DNA from: an uncultured Candidatus Poseidoniales archaeon
Lineage (GTDB): Archaea > Thermoplasmatota > Poseidoniia > Poseidoniales > Poseidoniaceae
DNA: 55,540 bases
Direction: 5' to 3'
Assembly (NCBI GenBank): GCA_905182725.1
Contig: CAJJCQ010000016.1
Span: 1-55,540 of the forward strand
Positions 28,130 through 38,374 of this stretch are shown here, in pieces (the stretch's first letter is position 1; every line of letters starts with the position of its first letter). The translations under genes were made by a program, and so were the position numbers. Under the pieces are notes generated by a model. That model searched no databases and was not told where the DNA came from. It saw only the letters and a list, made by a program, of their open reading frames with translations.

Positions 28130-29559
28130 TCTTCAAGCGATGGTGTTGTGGTCGCTTCAATTCCAACACCAGCATCTTGTAAGCGCTGTACAAAGGCTTC
28201 ATCGGCAACATGATGAAGAGTTTGACCAATCACTTCCCCGCCCGTTTTTGAGGCAAGGAGTACTGCTGTCATGAATAAGCGATGATCGTCGAAGGTCGGT
28301 ACAGGTTGTTGCGGCATGATTGGTCTTTGGTTACCTTTAACCTCAATCCCATCAGCGAGTAAAGTCGCTTGAATTCCAAAGTAACTGAGAACCTCAACAG
28401 TTCGAGATAAGCGGTTACTCTCTTTGTGAACAGCATGGGCTGCACCAGTAATTCTCCCTCCACATCCAAGTGAAAGCAATGCAGCAAGAGGGGGTAAGAT
28501 GTCGTTTGAATCCGTAACATCAAGCGTAACTGGGACCTTTGACCCCACACATGAAAGAATATCGCCGTCCCACTTTATGCCACATTCTATAGCAGATTCG
28601 GAGAGGATTTCATGGCCAATTGCTTGTTCAGCTCCAGGCCACCCATGCAATTCAATTTCGGCATCAAGGCAATGTGTGGCTAAGAAAGCAAACGAAGTCA
28701 TTGAAGCATCACCCGGCACAGCATAGGTTTCTTGAAGTGATGGCATCCAAGGTGAAAGCATACACTGAGAGCCATTTAATTCAACTTTTCCACCGGTCAG
28801 TTGAATCATTTCCGCAGTTAATTTCGAATGTCGATTTGAAACGCCTTTGCCGTGAAGTTTGAGTTCGACCTTCATTGGAAGTGATGCTGATGCCAACATC
28901 CATGACGAAAGTGGTTGACTTGAACGACTGATGTCAAGATCGATGCCGAGTTTAAGTTGCTCTTCTTTCCAAGGGCCGCTCAGGATTACGGGTAACCGTT
29001 CTTTTCCTTGACCAATCGAAACTTCTACTCCGGCCTGTTTGAGTGAATCCCATAGCGCTTCAGAGTCTCTTTGCCGTAATGAAAGGTCCCCATCCAACAT
29101 GATTGGCCCTTCCATGCGTGCTGCAATGCCTGCCAAGAACCGGAGAGCAGTCCCTGAATTGGCAGCATTGAGAACACTGGCTGGACGTTTGAAACCGAGT
29201 GGACCTACGCCGCTAAGCACCCACTGAACTGAATCTGGATGTGGCCCAAGGTCCATTGGGTTTGTTTGGTGAAGGAGTTGGCCTGACCGGTCATAATCTG
29301 CAAAATGAACACCCATTTGTGCCAAACTGCAACGCATTGCGCGCACATCATCCCCAGCAGAGGCAACGTTCTCTAAGGTGACTTGTTGTTGTGTTTGAGA
29401 AAACAAAGCAAGTGCCCGAATTAAGTGACTCTTTGAAGGAGGTAATTGCCATTGAACTCGGCTTGTTTCAGACCTCGGCGTGATTCGGAGAATACGGAGG
29501 TCATTACGGCGGTGATCTTTGCCAGATGAGGTCCAGCGCTTCACCCAGCCTCTCGCCAT
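28126..29559 (-). CDS. aroA: 3-phosphoshikimate 1-carboxyvinyltransferase (EPSP synthase)
   Basis: LPPSKSHLIRALALF; AANSGTALRFLAGI; GDASMTSFAFLA; DSNDILPPLAALLSL; start MARGWVK at 29559 preferred. Confidence 0.9.
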   Translation of the reverse strand: MARGWVKRWTSSGKDHRRNDLRILRITPRSETSRVQWQLPPSKSHLIRALALFSQTQQQVTLENVASAGDDVRAMRCSLAQMGVHFADYDRSGQLLHQTNPMDLGPHPDSVQWVLSGVGPLGFKRPASVLNAANSGTALRFLAGIAARMEGPIMLDGDLSLRQRDSEALWDSLKQAGVEVSIGQGKERLPVILSGPWKEEQLKLGIDLDISRSSQPLSSWMLASASLPMKVELKLHGKGVSNRHSKLTAEMIQLTGGKVELNGSQCMLSPWMPSLQETYAVPGDASMTSFAFLATHCLDAEIELHGWPGAEQAIGHEILSESAIECGIKWDGDILSCVGSKVPVTLDVTDSNDILPPLAALLSLGCGGRITGAAHAVHKESNRLSRTVEVLSYFGIQATLLADGIEVKGNQRPIMPQQPVPTFDDHRLFMTAVLLASKTGGEVIGQTLHHVADEAFVQRLQDAGVGIEATTTPSLED

Positions 29560-29633
29560 GGTCCTTCCAGACTCCGAGCACCCATCAACCCTTGCAACAC
29601 AGAATAAAAAGCCCAAGCCGCATAGCCTGCACG

Positions 29634-30638
29634 ATGCTGTTACAGGATTCACTCGGTCGCCCATTGAGGGACCTTCGAATCTCTATTACAGACCGATGTA
29701 ATTTCCGTTGCACATATTGTATGCCGAGGGAAAGTTTTGGCCCAGAGCATGTCTTTTTGGCAAAAGAGGAAATCTTGAGTTATGAAGAGATGGCAAGTGT
29801 AGTTGCTTCGTTACTCCCTTTAGGACTTACAAAAGTAAGAATCACTGGTGGAGAGCCGCTTATTCGAAGAGATTTACCAGTATTCATCGCCATGCTACGA
29901 GACCTGGATTCTGAACTTGACATTGCACTCACGACCAATGCTGTACTTCTCGAACGCCATGCTGAAGCACTGTTCAAGAGTGGACTTAACCGGGTCACGG
30001 TGAGTCTTGATGCAGTAAATACAGATTTATTTCAATCCATCACTGACAGCACAAATACGCCCGAAGAAATTTTCCGAGGGATTGAAACTGCACAACAAAT
30101 TGGACTCCCCGTCAAAGTCAATTGCGTCATTAAGAAAGGCGTGAATGATTCCCAAATTGTACCATTGACTCAAGCCTGTATCGAACGCAATATAACTGTC
30201 CGATTCATTGAATTCATGGATGTTGGAACCACTAATAATTGGAACTTAGATTCTGTAATGAGTGGAGATGAAATGAGAACAATTCTACGCGACCACTTCG
30301 GACCACTCGAACCAAAAACCTCAGCACATCCATCTGATGTAGCTCGATTATGGCGTTTTGCCAATGGTTCAACGGTTGGTTTTATTGAATCTGTTACCAA
30401 ACCATTCTGCGGAAATTGCTCACGTGCTCGGCTTTCTGCCCATGGATCCATCTATACATGCTTATTTTCCGAAAAGGGATTTGACTTACGTGGCATCCTT
30501 CGTTTTGGTGCAGATAAAGAAGAGACTGCCACAATCATTCGTGATATTTGGACGCATCGTGAAGACCGTTATTCTGAATTAAGAACCCAACTCAAAGAAA
30601 AAAGGCAGCCCGTAGAAATGTCTTTCATCGGTGGATAA
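29634..30638 (+). CDS. moaA: GTP 3',8-cyclase (radical SAM)
   Basis: RDLRISITDRCNFRCTYCMP; RITGGEPLIRRDLP; C-terminal FCGNCSRARLSAHGSIYTCLFSEKGFDLR. Confidence 0.94.
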   Translation: MLLQDSLGRPLRDLRISITDRCNFRCTYCMPRESFGPEHVFLAKEEILSYEEMASVVASLLPLGLTKVRITGGEPLIRRDLPVFIAMLRDLDSELDIALTTNAVLLERHAEALFKSGLNRVTVSLDAVNTDLFQSITDSTNTPEEIFRGIETAQQIGLPVKVNCVIKKGVNDSQIVPLTQACIERNITVRFIEFMDVGTTNNWNLDSVMSGDEMRTILRDHFGPLEPKTSAHPSDVARLWRFANGSTVGFIESVTKPFCGNCSRARLSAHGSIYTCLFSEKGFDLRGILRFGADKEETATIIRDIWTHREDRYSELRTQLKEKRQPVEMSFIGG

Positions 30639-31136
30639 CTACGCTTCTATCGGTGGTAAAATCACATCGACCATGACTGAGTTGGTCGATAAATCAACAA
30701 GTTTGAATCGCCAAGTGCCAGAATCTGAACCGACGGTTGTGGAATCAATGACAAAATAATCACCTTGACTCACTGAATATCCAGCATCACGATCATGGAA
30801 CGAAACATTGGCACCAATAAGCCCGTAGACTCCTGGGTCACTGACTTTACCACGTATTGGGTTGCCATCTTCAAAATTTTCTGGAGAGAGGTCATATTGA
30901 ATCTTAGCCGGGTCAATTGTTTGGTCGAGAGTCGTCATCCGAATCACGTGAAAACCGTTTGATAATCCACGAACGCTAACGGTCGCCTGTGCTGGTGGTT
31001 TGTCTGCAGTTGTAAGTGCTCCTTGCATCAACACAAAGACCATGCTGGAAAGCATAACGGTAATCGCAAGCAGCAATACGGTGGCGATAACGGGGCTGAC
31101 TGCCTCATTGTCAGACGACCTCCGCACGTTGCGCAT
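30639..31136 (-). CDS. Archaeal type IV pilin-like protein
   Basis: N-terminus DNEAVSPVIATVLLLAITVMLSSMVFVLMQG, archaeal pilin signature. Confidence 0.85.
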   Translation of the reverse strand: MRNVRRSSDNEAVSPVIATVLLLAITVMLSSMVFVLMQGALTTADKPPAQATVSVRGLSNGFHVIRMTTLDQTIDPAKIQYDLSPENFEDGNPIRGKVSDPGVYGLIGANVSFHDRDAGYSVSQGDYFVIDSTTVGSDSGTWRFKLVDLSTNSVMVDVILPPIEA

Positions 31137-31210
31137 GAAACCACTGAACTATCGATAGGACTTGAAACAACCGTTTCAAATGAAGGTGAGAAGACCTCTT
31201 CCGTATAGGT

Positions 31211-32356
31211 TCAGAAAAGCCACATCGGCTTATCGCACTCCATGGCCCTTTTGATTCCACCAATTGGGCCAAGAACTCTCAATAATGATTCAGTAACAAA
31301 GTCTCCTTTAAAGAACGCATAACCCATGTTCTTGGAACGAAGAGAATTCTTCAATGCTCTCCCCATCGACGAGCGAACTCGAGTTTCATACATGGTCAAA
31401 GGTGTTCCATCACGAAGGTGATCAAGAATAGTTTCTGCTGCAAAGCATCCAGAAATGATGGCTTGTGAAATGCCGCCACCGTTACTTGGCATAACTAGGC
31501 CAGCCGCATCACCAACTGCCAAAGTCGTGCCATCAACCATCGTTTTAACAGGGCCACCCATTGGAATCCAACCGCCACCCCAGGAAAGGATTTCAAAGCC
31601 TAAAGAAGCACAGAATTCAGTTAAATGGTCTTTCAAATTACCTTCCAAATAGCCTGCACGTACCCCAAGACCAACATTGGCTGTATCAGGGCCTTTTGGA
31701 ATAATCCAAGCATAGCCAGAAGGAGCGACTGAACCCAAAAATACATCAAACGTTTCAGGTACTTTCCCTTGAACCTGAGCATAAACAGTTGGAACTTGGT
31801 CTTGAGGTCTATAGCGCTCATCTGTACCGTGACGCAATCGTGCTACATGGGCAAGAGAGCCACTTGCATCAATCAAGAAGTCGAATGAATAACGACCATG
31901 GCTGGTAACCAAAAGGTCACGGTCCAGTTTCGTTTGATGTTGAATTCGAGTCATTGCTTCACCAGTGCGAACTTCAGCACCAGCATGAATCGCCTTATCA
32001 CAAAGGAATCCATCAAAGTGTAAACGATGACCTGCGAAGGCATCTAAATCAAAATGATAGGCTTTTCCAGATGGAAGGAAAACTCGCATATTATCGAGAT
32101 CATGAAGTTTCAAGCGTTCTGGGAATTCAAAATAATCTTTCAGCCATCGATGGTCATCAAGGTCTGAAAAAGTACCAACTACTTCACCCCAATTCGGGAT
32201 ACATTCGCCACACTGAGCGGGATTCCCGATAATTTCTCGTCGTTCAATAATCAAAACATCGATGCCGTCTTCGGCAAGTCGTTGAGCACATGCAGAACCT
32301 GCAGGTCCAGCACCAATGACAATCACTTGACGATGTTCGATTTCTTTACGGGCCAT
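31211..32356 (-). CDS. Geranylgeranyl reductase family FAD-dependent oxidoreductase
   Basis: VIVIGAGPAGSACAQRLAEDGIDVLIIERR; GDAAGLVMPSNGGGISQAIISG. Confidence 0.9.
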   Translation of the reverse strand: MARKEIEHRQVIVIGAGPAGSACAQRLAEDGIDVLIIERREIIGNPAQCGECIPNWGEVVGTFSDLDDHRWLKDYFEFPERLKLHDLDNMRVFLPSGKAYHFDLDAFAGHRLHFDGFLCDKAIHAGAEVRTGEAMTRIQHQTKLDRDLLVTSHGRYSFDFLIDASGSLAHVARLRHGTDERYRPQDQVPTVYAQVQGKVPETFDVFLGSVAPSGYAWIIPKGPDTANVGLGVRAGYLEGNLKDHLTEFCASLGFEILSWGGGWIPMGGPVKTMVDGTTLAVGDAAGLVMPSNGGGISQAIISGCFAAETILDHLRDGTPLTMYETRVRSSMGRALKNSLRSKNMGYAFFKGDFVTESLLRVLGPIGGIKRAMECDKPMWLF

Positions 32357-32364
32357 GGAATCCC

Positions 32365-33348
32365 TCACAGATGTCGACGCATGACATAATCAGTGACATG
32401 GAGCATCAATGCTTTCGCATCACTTTCTGGAAATATGTCAAGTTCAGCGATTGCTCGTTCTAAATGTGTACGAACTAAGATTTCGGCATAATGTAAGCTG
32501 TCTGAATGGTTGAGCAGTGTCATTAATTCATCGAAAGAATCATCGGTAAAGTTCTCGATGATGTGGGCTAAACGCTGACGTTCTTTACCGTGTGAAAGTG
32601 TCAATGCGTGGATTAAAGGGAGCGTCATTTTCCCTTCGATCACGTCTGCACCTCTTGGTTTCCCCATACGCTCATCACCTCGCAAGTCAAGTAAATCATC
32701 GACCAGTTGGAAAGCGATTCCAAGTTCCATTCCGAAACGCTTGAGCGAAGATGCTTGTTGTTCAGAGAGTCCTGCAACTAAGCCCGCAGCATGACATCCA
32801 GCAGCAAATGGCCCTGCGGTTTTACCTCGGACAATATTGAGATAGTCCTCGGGAGAAGTGGTAAGGTCGAGAACATGGTCGAGTTGTTCGAATTCGGCCA
32901 CTGCGAGTTCTGCACAATACTGGGCCAGAATACGAACAATAACCTCATCATACCGTCCTCCAAGGGCGAAACCTTGTGAAAACAACCAATCCCCGGCAAT
33001 AACAGCCTTCGGAAGTCCGACACGAGAATGGATGGTTTCTATTCCTCGTCGGTGTGATGCTTCATCATTGATGTCATCATGAACAAGGGTTGCAGTATGA
33101 ATCATTTCCGAGGCAAGAGCGAGCGGCATAATTTCCTCTATATCCGTGCCTCCAGCAATTTCGTGTGCCAGTAGAATCAACAGAGGCCGAAGGCGTTTAC
33201 CGCCTGCAAGGAGTACTGAGCCACAGAGTTCAGCAACTTGTCCTGAACCGTTTTTGATTTCATTTTCAATTAATGATTCAAGCTCAGCATCAACCAAAAG
33301 CCTCATCGATTCAAGGCGGTCACTTGCTTCCAACTCGACACTCGCCAC
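32365..33348 (-). CDS. Polyprenyl (geranylgeranyl/farnesyl) diphosphate synthase
   Basis: Asp-rich motifs HDDINDEASHRRG and QLVDDLLDLRGDE. Confidence 0.92.
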   Translation of the reverse strand: MASVELEASDRLESMRLLVDAELESLIENEIKNGSGQVAELCGSVLLAGGKRLRPLLILLAHEIAGGTDIEEIMPLALASEMIHTATLVHDDINDEASHRRGIETIHSRVGLPKAVIAGDWLFSQGFALGGRYDEVIVRILAQYCAELAVAEFEQLDHVLDLTTSPEDYLNIVRGKTAGPFAAGCHAAGLVAGLSEQQASSLKRFGMELGIAFQLVDDLLDLRGDERMGKPRGADVIEGKMTLPLIHALTLSHGKERQRLAHIIENFTDDSFDELMTLLNHSDSLHYAEILVRTHLERAIAELDIFPESDAKALMLHVTDYVMRRHL

Positions 33349-33363
33349 GAACCTCCTACAGGG

Positions 33364-34614
33364 GTGTCCTTCTTAACCCGTAGTCTCCGGCCTTGTAATG
33401 TGAGGATTCATCCTCGCCGAGGTGATGCGTTGTCAGAAAAGGTTCGACTAGAAGTCCTAACCACTGCATCACGCCGTGATGGTGTGCGTCTTCAAATAGA
33501 GCGGACTATCGAACAAAATCGTAAGATTTTTGATTTCAAATTGCAGGAACTACCCCATATTGAATCAGCAATAACCGCACTCCAAAATGGCACTGGCGAT
33601 CTTGTTGCAATGAGTGCATTGGACTGGCGAAACCTCGATGTTGAGGGATTATCAATTGTCGGAATCTTACCACGCCGAGAACCAACATGGGTTCTCGTTT
33701 CAAACGATAAACCAGAATATTTGTGTTCGAAGGCTGTCGTTGTGTGTGATAACGAACTGCTGCGACGTCAAATGCGCCGCCTCCGTAGCGACCTCATCAT
33801 ACTGACCAGTGAACAATTCGCCGAGCGTATTGGAAAACTCGATGCGTATCTCAATTTGGATGAAGAAGATCGCATTCATTGGATTGAAGAATGCCGTCAA
33901 GATAAGTTATTGGAAGGTTTCGTTGTCTCCCGTGGTGAACATTCAGCATTGAGATTCAAATCACGCCGTCATACCCTTGGTCTGCAACGTGAAAAACCTG
34001 AGCGAACACATTTCGTCCCTCCACCTTTGCATGGATTCACACTCCTTGTCAGCCGTACTGGATTCCCAAGTGCAACGGTTCTCCCTATGTTTGATCCAAG
34101 TGCATACCTTGCTCACAGAATTGAAGCAGCCTTGCTCGATTCACTACCGAAAGAAATACATTCACTTGTTGGGATATTTGTTGAACAACGAAAATTCAAG
34201 ACGATTCTCAAAGAAGCTCAGCGTTCAAATGATGACTTTACCAATGATTCATTCCTTGACTCGAATCATGCTCAAGGGAAAGTGAGTGGGAAAAATTTGA
34301 CTGGAAGTGCAAAATGGGAACGCTCAGTTCCAAAGAAAGGCATGTCAACAAGTCCTCGATTGGAGATTAAGGTTGAAACATTGAACTACGCTGGAACTGT
34401 TACTGCGAGTGCAGAACGTGTTTCCACACTTGAGGAAAGCCATATGAGCATGGTGAATGTCCTCAAGGAATTCATGAATTTACTCGAAACTATGCAACTT
34501 GACCATGAAGAAATGGTTCGTAAATTCCCAGGGCTCCCAGAGGAATACAGCCTTGCCCGACCCCCACTTATGGATCTCCATTCTGTTCAAGCGTCTTCAT
34601 CGGAAGAAGAGTGA
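33364..34614 (+). CDS. Hydroxymethylbilane synthase (PBG deaminase)-like protein, catalytic signatures absent
   Basis: HIESAITALQNGTGDLVAMSALDWRNLDVEGLSIVGILPRREPTWVLVS aligns by eye with ...DIAVHSLKDLPT...REDPRDVLVS; true start may be TTG 33430. Confidence 0.6.
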   Translation: MSFLTRSLRPCNVRIHPRRGDALSEKVRLEVLTTASRRDGVRLQIERTIEQNRKIFDFKLQELPHIESAITALQNGTGDLVAMSALDWRNLDVEGLSIVGILPRREPTWVLVSNDKPEYLCSKAVVVCDNELLRRQMRRLRSDLIILTSEQFAERIGKLDAYLNLDEEDRIHWIEECRQDKLLEGFVVSRGEHSALRFKSRRHTLGLQREKPERTHFVPPPLHGFTLLVSRTGFPSATVLPMFDPSAYLAHRIEAALLDSLPKEIHSLVGIFVEQRKFKTILKEAQRSNDDFTNDSFLDSNHAQGKVSGKNLTGSAKWERSVPKKGMSTSPRLEIKVETLNYAGTVTASAERVSTLEESHMSMVNVLKEFMNLLETMQLDHEEMVRKFPGLPEEYSLARPPLMDLHSVQASSSEEE

Positions 34615-35171
34615 GTTGGTATTTCCACCAATGCATCGTATCCTTGTTTGGAGATGAAGTGTTCAAGGTCACCGAGTTCAGCAGGTTCATGATCGTCACA
34701 TAACTCAAGTATCGATTCATCAATTTCACGACCATTGCGTTCCCATGTACCTGCAGAGCGTTGAAGGTCTGATGCAAATTTTTCTACAATTTCAATGGCA
34801 TTTAAATTCGGGCTGAGTACCGACTTGAGTGATTCGACAATAGTGTCGTTGGCTTCTCGAAGACGAAAGATTCGGCCAGACAAATCGACCAAGAATTCGC
34901 GTAATTCTTTCGCTTCATTCGAACGTGAGAATCGACGTTGAGCACGCTCGAGGTCCTTTCGCATCACTCCAATTCCTGCAATGATGGCTAACTTTCCTTT
35001 GGTAGCCTCTAGAATTGCTTCTTCAGCATCACTAATTCGTGACTGAAGCATTTCTTCAAATCCAGCATACTGGTTTTTCAAATCAATCCATACGAGTTCA
35101 CGAAGGGATTCGACAAGCGTATCGGCTTCCTTGAGGGCGGCTTTCGTAACTTTCACTGTTCTTGCCATCAT
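34587..35171 (-). CDS. Hypothetical helical protein, acidic C-terminal tail
   Basis: 194 aa, charged helical/coiled-coil-like composition, ends THSSSDEDA. Confidence 0.5.
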   Translation of the reverse strand: MMARTVKVTKAALKEADTLVESLRELVWIDLKNQYAGFEEMLQSRISDAEEAILEATKGKLAIIAGIGVMRKDLERAQRRFSRSNEAKELREFLVDLSGRIFRLREANDTIVESLKSVLSPNLNAIEIVEKFASDLQRSAGTWERNGREIDESILELCDDHEPAELGDLEHFISKQGYDALVEIPTHSSSDEDA

Positions 35172-35332
35172 CCCTCACCAGTGACTCATAGACTTCAAAC
35201 CATTGCCAGTAAATCGACATATCCAATGGAGATGGAGAGGTATGAACGGTCGAAGAACTGCCCTTTTTGTCATCTCTACACAGCGAAGACACATATACCC
35301 CTTTGAACCGAAAGTCAACGGTAGGTGAGACT

Positions 35333-37114
35333 GTGACTGCAAAAGGCGAACTCTTGAACGAACTCTATCAAGCGCGTTTTGATGGACTCAAAGAACTCGC
35401 GGTCACCTACAACTTACCAAAAAACGGTTCAGTGGAAGTCGTCAGAGGACGACTGATTCAACAACTCATCTTGGATGAATGGGACCTTTCTCCAACTGGA
35501 ATAAAGAATCTCATGAACGCTGAAATCGGCGAAATCCTAGGAATCTTTGGTATTAAGAAATCAGGCTCAGTTCGTGCACGTCGCCAACGCCTCTACCTCC
35601 ATCTCAATCATGACCCAAAACAATTCGTTCCTGAATCACTTGATGCAATGACTCGTGATGAATTACATGAGTTGTGTAAGACACTCGAATTACCCCTCTC
35701 TGGAAATAAGCAGGCTTTGCTTGTTCGTATTGCAGGTGTTCTCGCCTATCAGCAAGGAGGTTGGGGGAAGGTCAAGAAGAGCCTACGCCGTCCACGAAGT
35801 GGCGATTCTGTCGTCGAGATCCCTACCCCATCCCAGGATTCGAAAAATGAATCTCCTGCAGAATCTCAAATCGAAGAGCAAGATGTCATTCTCGAAACGG
35901 TTGAAACATTTGTATCTCAACATCCTAAAGGATGGACGTTTGAAGAAGAGACTGAAATGCGTACTGAACTCGCTCAAGAAGGAATCCCAATCTCTCGAGC
36001 ACCTCTTGCCGCCTCTATTGATGAGGCGCTACGAGCAGGACAAATGCAAATGGAAGAGAGTGATACACCGGCAATGGTCCAAAGTGCACATGTAGTTGAG
36101 GTTGTGGAACACAGTCTCGAGATAGAAGCAGTTTTACTTGAATTAACAGCCCGAGGTGCAGAAATTGAAGCAGCGGGTAGAGATTACTTAGCCGTCAGCA
36201 GTACGAGTGATGGCGAAGACCTGGAAGCATTCATTCGTAGCCTCTCTGGCCATGGTTTTGCAGTAGAAATTCCTGCTGTAAGTGACGGCATCCGTAATAC
36301 ATTGATGGAACTTGAATTCAGATCACAAACAGAAAAGGATGCTGTCTTAGCAATGCCAAACTCTTGGAGCGAACGAGAAGCACTACGGAATTTCGAAAAC
36401 GCTCGTGATGTTCTGCGAGACCAATTGAACAACACCCTGGCAAATTCGGATGGAGATTTAGTTCGAGCACGAATGTCTTTCGAACAAATTGGTCATGACA
36501 TGGGCCTCGACTTGCGAATTCCAAGTATCTCTGGAAGACTTCATGCTCTTTTCGACTTACATGTGGAAATTAATCAGGCTGAAGCACTTCAAGACCCATC
36601 GATTGCACGACGAAATCGTATCCTGCGTGTACTACAACATGGCGCAGTTCACCTTTCTGATGTTGAACGCATGACTGTCGACCGCCTTGAGCGAAATATT
36701 TCTGCATTTGAGGAATTAGTTGAAACGGTTCTTGAATCAAGTGAAGGAAGTTTCTCTGATGCACAACAAGCCTTAGTGATTCGATTCCTCGAATCCAGAG
36801 GCTATGAGGTGAACACAGTAGACCTAAGGCCACGTGTTCTTGCGTGTGCTGGAATAATCGGTGCTGAATTAGGATTTATATCTCCTTCCGAAATTCCTCG
36901 GATCGCACCAGGAATTATGGTATCTGATACTCAAGTCGATGCTATAGTGACAGAACTAAAGGCACTTGCAGAAGCATTCAAACCGAAGACTGATGAACAG
37001 CCAGATATCGAAATGGTCGTTGCTGAATCAGTCAGTGATGCCTCGGACCGAGTTACTTCTGCTCGAGGTAAAATCGATGCTATTGATGATTTACTCGCTC
37101 GACTACGTGGTTAA
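35333..37114 (+). CDS. Large hypothetical protein with N-terminal SAP-like repeats
   Basis: Three SAP-like helix-extended-helix segments (LKELAVTYNLPKNGSVEVVRGRLIQQL; ...GIKKSGSVRARRQRLYLHL; LHELCKTLELPLSGNKQALLVRIAG); GTG 35333 start preferred. Confidence 0.6.
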   Translation: MTAKGELLNELYQARFDGLKELAVTYNLPKNGSVEVVRGRLIQQLILDEWDLSPTGIKNLMNAEIGEILGIFGIKKSGSVRARRQRLYLHLNHDPKQFVPESLDAMTRDELHELCKTLELPLSGNKQALLVRIAGVLAYQQGGWGKVKKSLRRPRSGDSVVEIPTPSQDSKNESPAESQIEEQDVILETVETFVSQHPKGWTFEEETEMRTELAQEGIPISRAPLAASIDEALRAGQMQMEESDTPAMVQSAHVVEVVEHSLEIEAVLLELTARGAEIEAAGRDYLAVSSTSDGEDLEAFIRSLSGHGFAVEIPAVSDGIRNTLMELEFRSQTEKDAVLAMPNSWSEREALRNFENARDVLRDQLNNTLANSDGDLVRARMSFEQIGHDMGLDLRIPSISGRLHALFDLHVEINQAEALQDPSIARRNRILRVLQHGAVHLSDVERMTVDRLERNISAFEELVETVLESSEGSFSDAQQALVIRFLESRGYEVNTVDLRPRVLACAGIIGAELGFISPSEIPRIAPGIMVSDTQVDAIVTELKALAEAFKPKTDEQPDIEMVVAESVSDASDRVTSARGKIDAIDDLLARLRG

Positions 37115-37120
37115 CTCACT

Positions 37121-38374
37121 TCAACGGGATGCGTAGAAGTTTTGGATGACTTGTGTTACAGTTTGAATATCGTGAATATCACGCTGTGCTAAATCTCGGA
37201 TAATATTTTGGCGTTGTGACACGTGTTTTTCAAACACATCTGGAGAAATCCCAGCTGCTGTGCAAATGATTTCTCGAAGTTTGGAAGGAATACCAGTTTC
37301 TTCAATTTGGTCGGTAGCAGCATTGTATTTCCAAATAATGTTCAGACGTGGTTTATCGCCTTCCATACCTGCAACTTCAGCAACCTCAGTGATTTTACGA
37401 GCAGTTTTACCATTGACATGGAGTCGTGCTTGAATAATAATGAGGTCAAGTCCACCCAGCATAATAGGTGGAACATTCATTGGAGGATTGATCATACGAG
37501 TGACTGTTTCTTGTGCCGTGTTTGCGTGCAGCGAACCGAATGAACCGTCGTGGCCAGTGTTCATGGCTGTAAGCAAAGTTGCTGCTTCGGGTCCACGAAC
37601 TTCTCCAACAATGATTCGGTCAGGTCGCATACGGAGGCTTGACTGGAGGCAGTCATTCATATCAACCTCAGCAGTTCCATCTGGGCGTTGTCGGCGAGTT
37701 TCCATACGAAGCCAGTGGTCGTGGTAGACTTGCAATTCAGCGGTATCTTCGACTGTTAACAAACGTCGATCCCATGGAATAAACATTCCAAGGCAATTGA
37801 GTGTAGTGGTTTTACCAGATCCTGTTCCGCCTGCAATAACAAAGTTAGCAGGACGGCTATCGAGGCCTTCTATCCAAACCCACATCATTGCAGCTAAACG
37901 GGAATTAACAGTGCCGAACTTCACGAGATCAATCATGGTCAATGGATCTTCACGGAATTTACGGATGGTGAGTGTAGGGCCATCTGGTGTAACTGGAGGA
38001 ATCGTACCGTTGACACGGGAACCATCAGGCAGGCGTCCATCAAAGATGGGAACAAGACCTGGGCCATCCCCAAGTGGAACATTGGTAAACGCAGCGATAT
38101 TCTTGGCAATTTGGATTCCTGAATCATCATCAATCCAAATGTTCGTTCGGCACATACCATGGTCACGGTGTGCGACTTTCACACATTGTGTTCCACCATT
38201 GTACATCACTTCTTCAAGAGCATCATCTTCCAAAAGAATTGCAAGGTCGCCATATGGATTTGGTTCAACTTCACCATCGATGTGATAGATTGGTGAAGGG
38301 TGATTTGCTTCAGTATAAATTGTAACTCGACCGTATTGTGCTAAGACTAATTCACTCATATGTTTATCCTCCAA
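37121..38374 (-). CDS. Type II/IV secretion ATPase (TadA/CpaF/VirB11 family)
   Basis: VIAGGTGSGKTTTLN; RLLTVEDTAEL; RMRPDRIIVGEVRGPEAATLLTAMNTGHDGSFGSLHANT. Confidence 0.93.
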   Translation of the reverse strand: MEDKHMSELVLAQYGRVTIYTEANHPSPIYHIDGEVEPNPYGDLAILLEDDALEEVMYNGGTQCVKVAHRDHGMCRTNIWIDDDSGIQIAKNIAAFTNVPLGDGPGLVPIFDGRLPDGSRVNGTIPPVTPDGPTLTIRKFREDPLTMIDLVKFGTVNSRLAAMMWVWIEGLDSRPANFVIAGGTGSGKTTTLNCLGMFIPWDRRLLTVEDTAELQVYHDHWLRMETRRQRPDGTAEVDMNDCLQSSLRMRPDRIIVGEVRGPEAATLLTAMNTGHDGSFGSLHANTAQETVTRMINPPMNVPPIMLGGLDLIIIQARLHVNGKTARKITEVAEVAGMEGDKPRLNIIWKYNAATDQIEETGIPSKLREIICTAAGISPDVFEKHVSQRQNIIRDLAQRDIHDIQTVTQVIQNFYASR

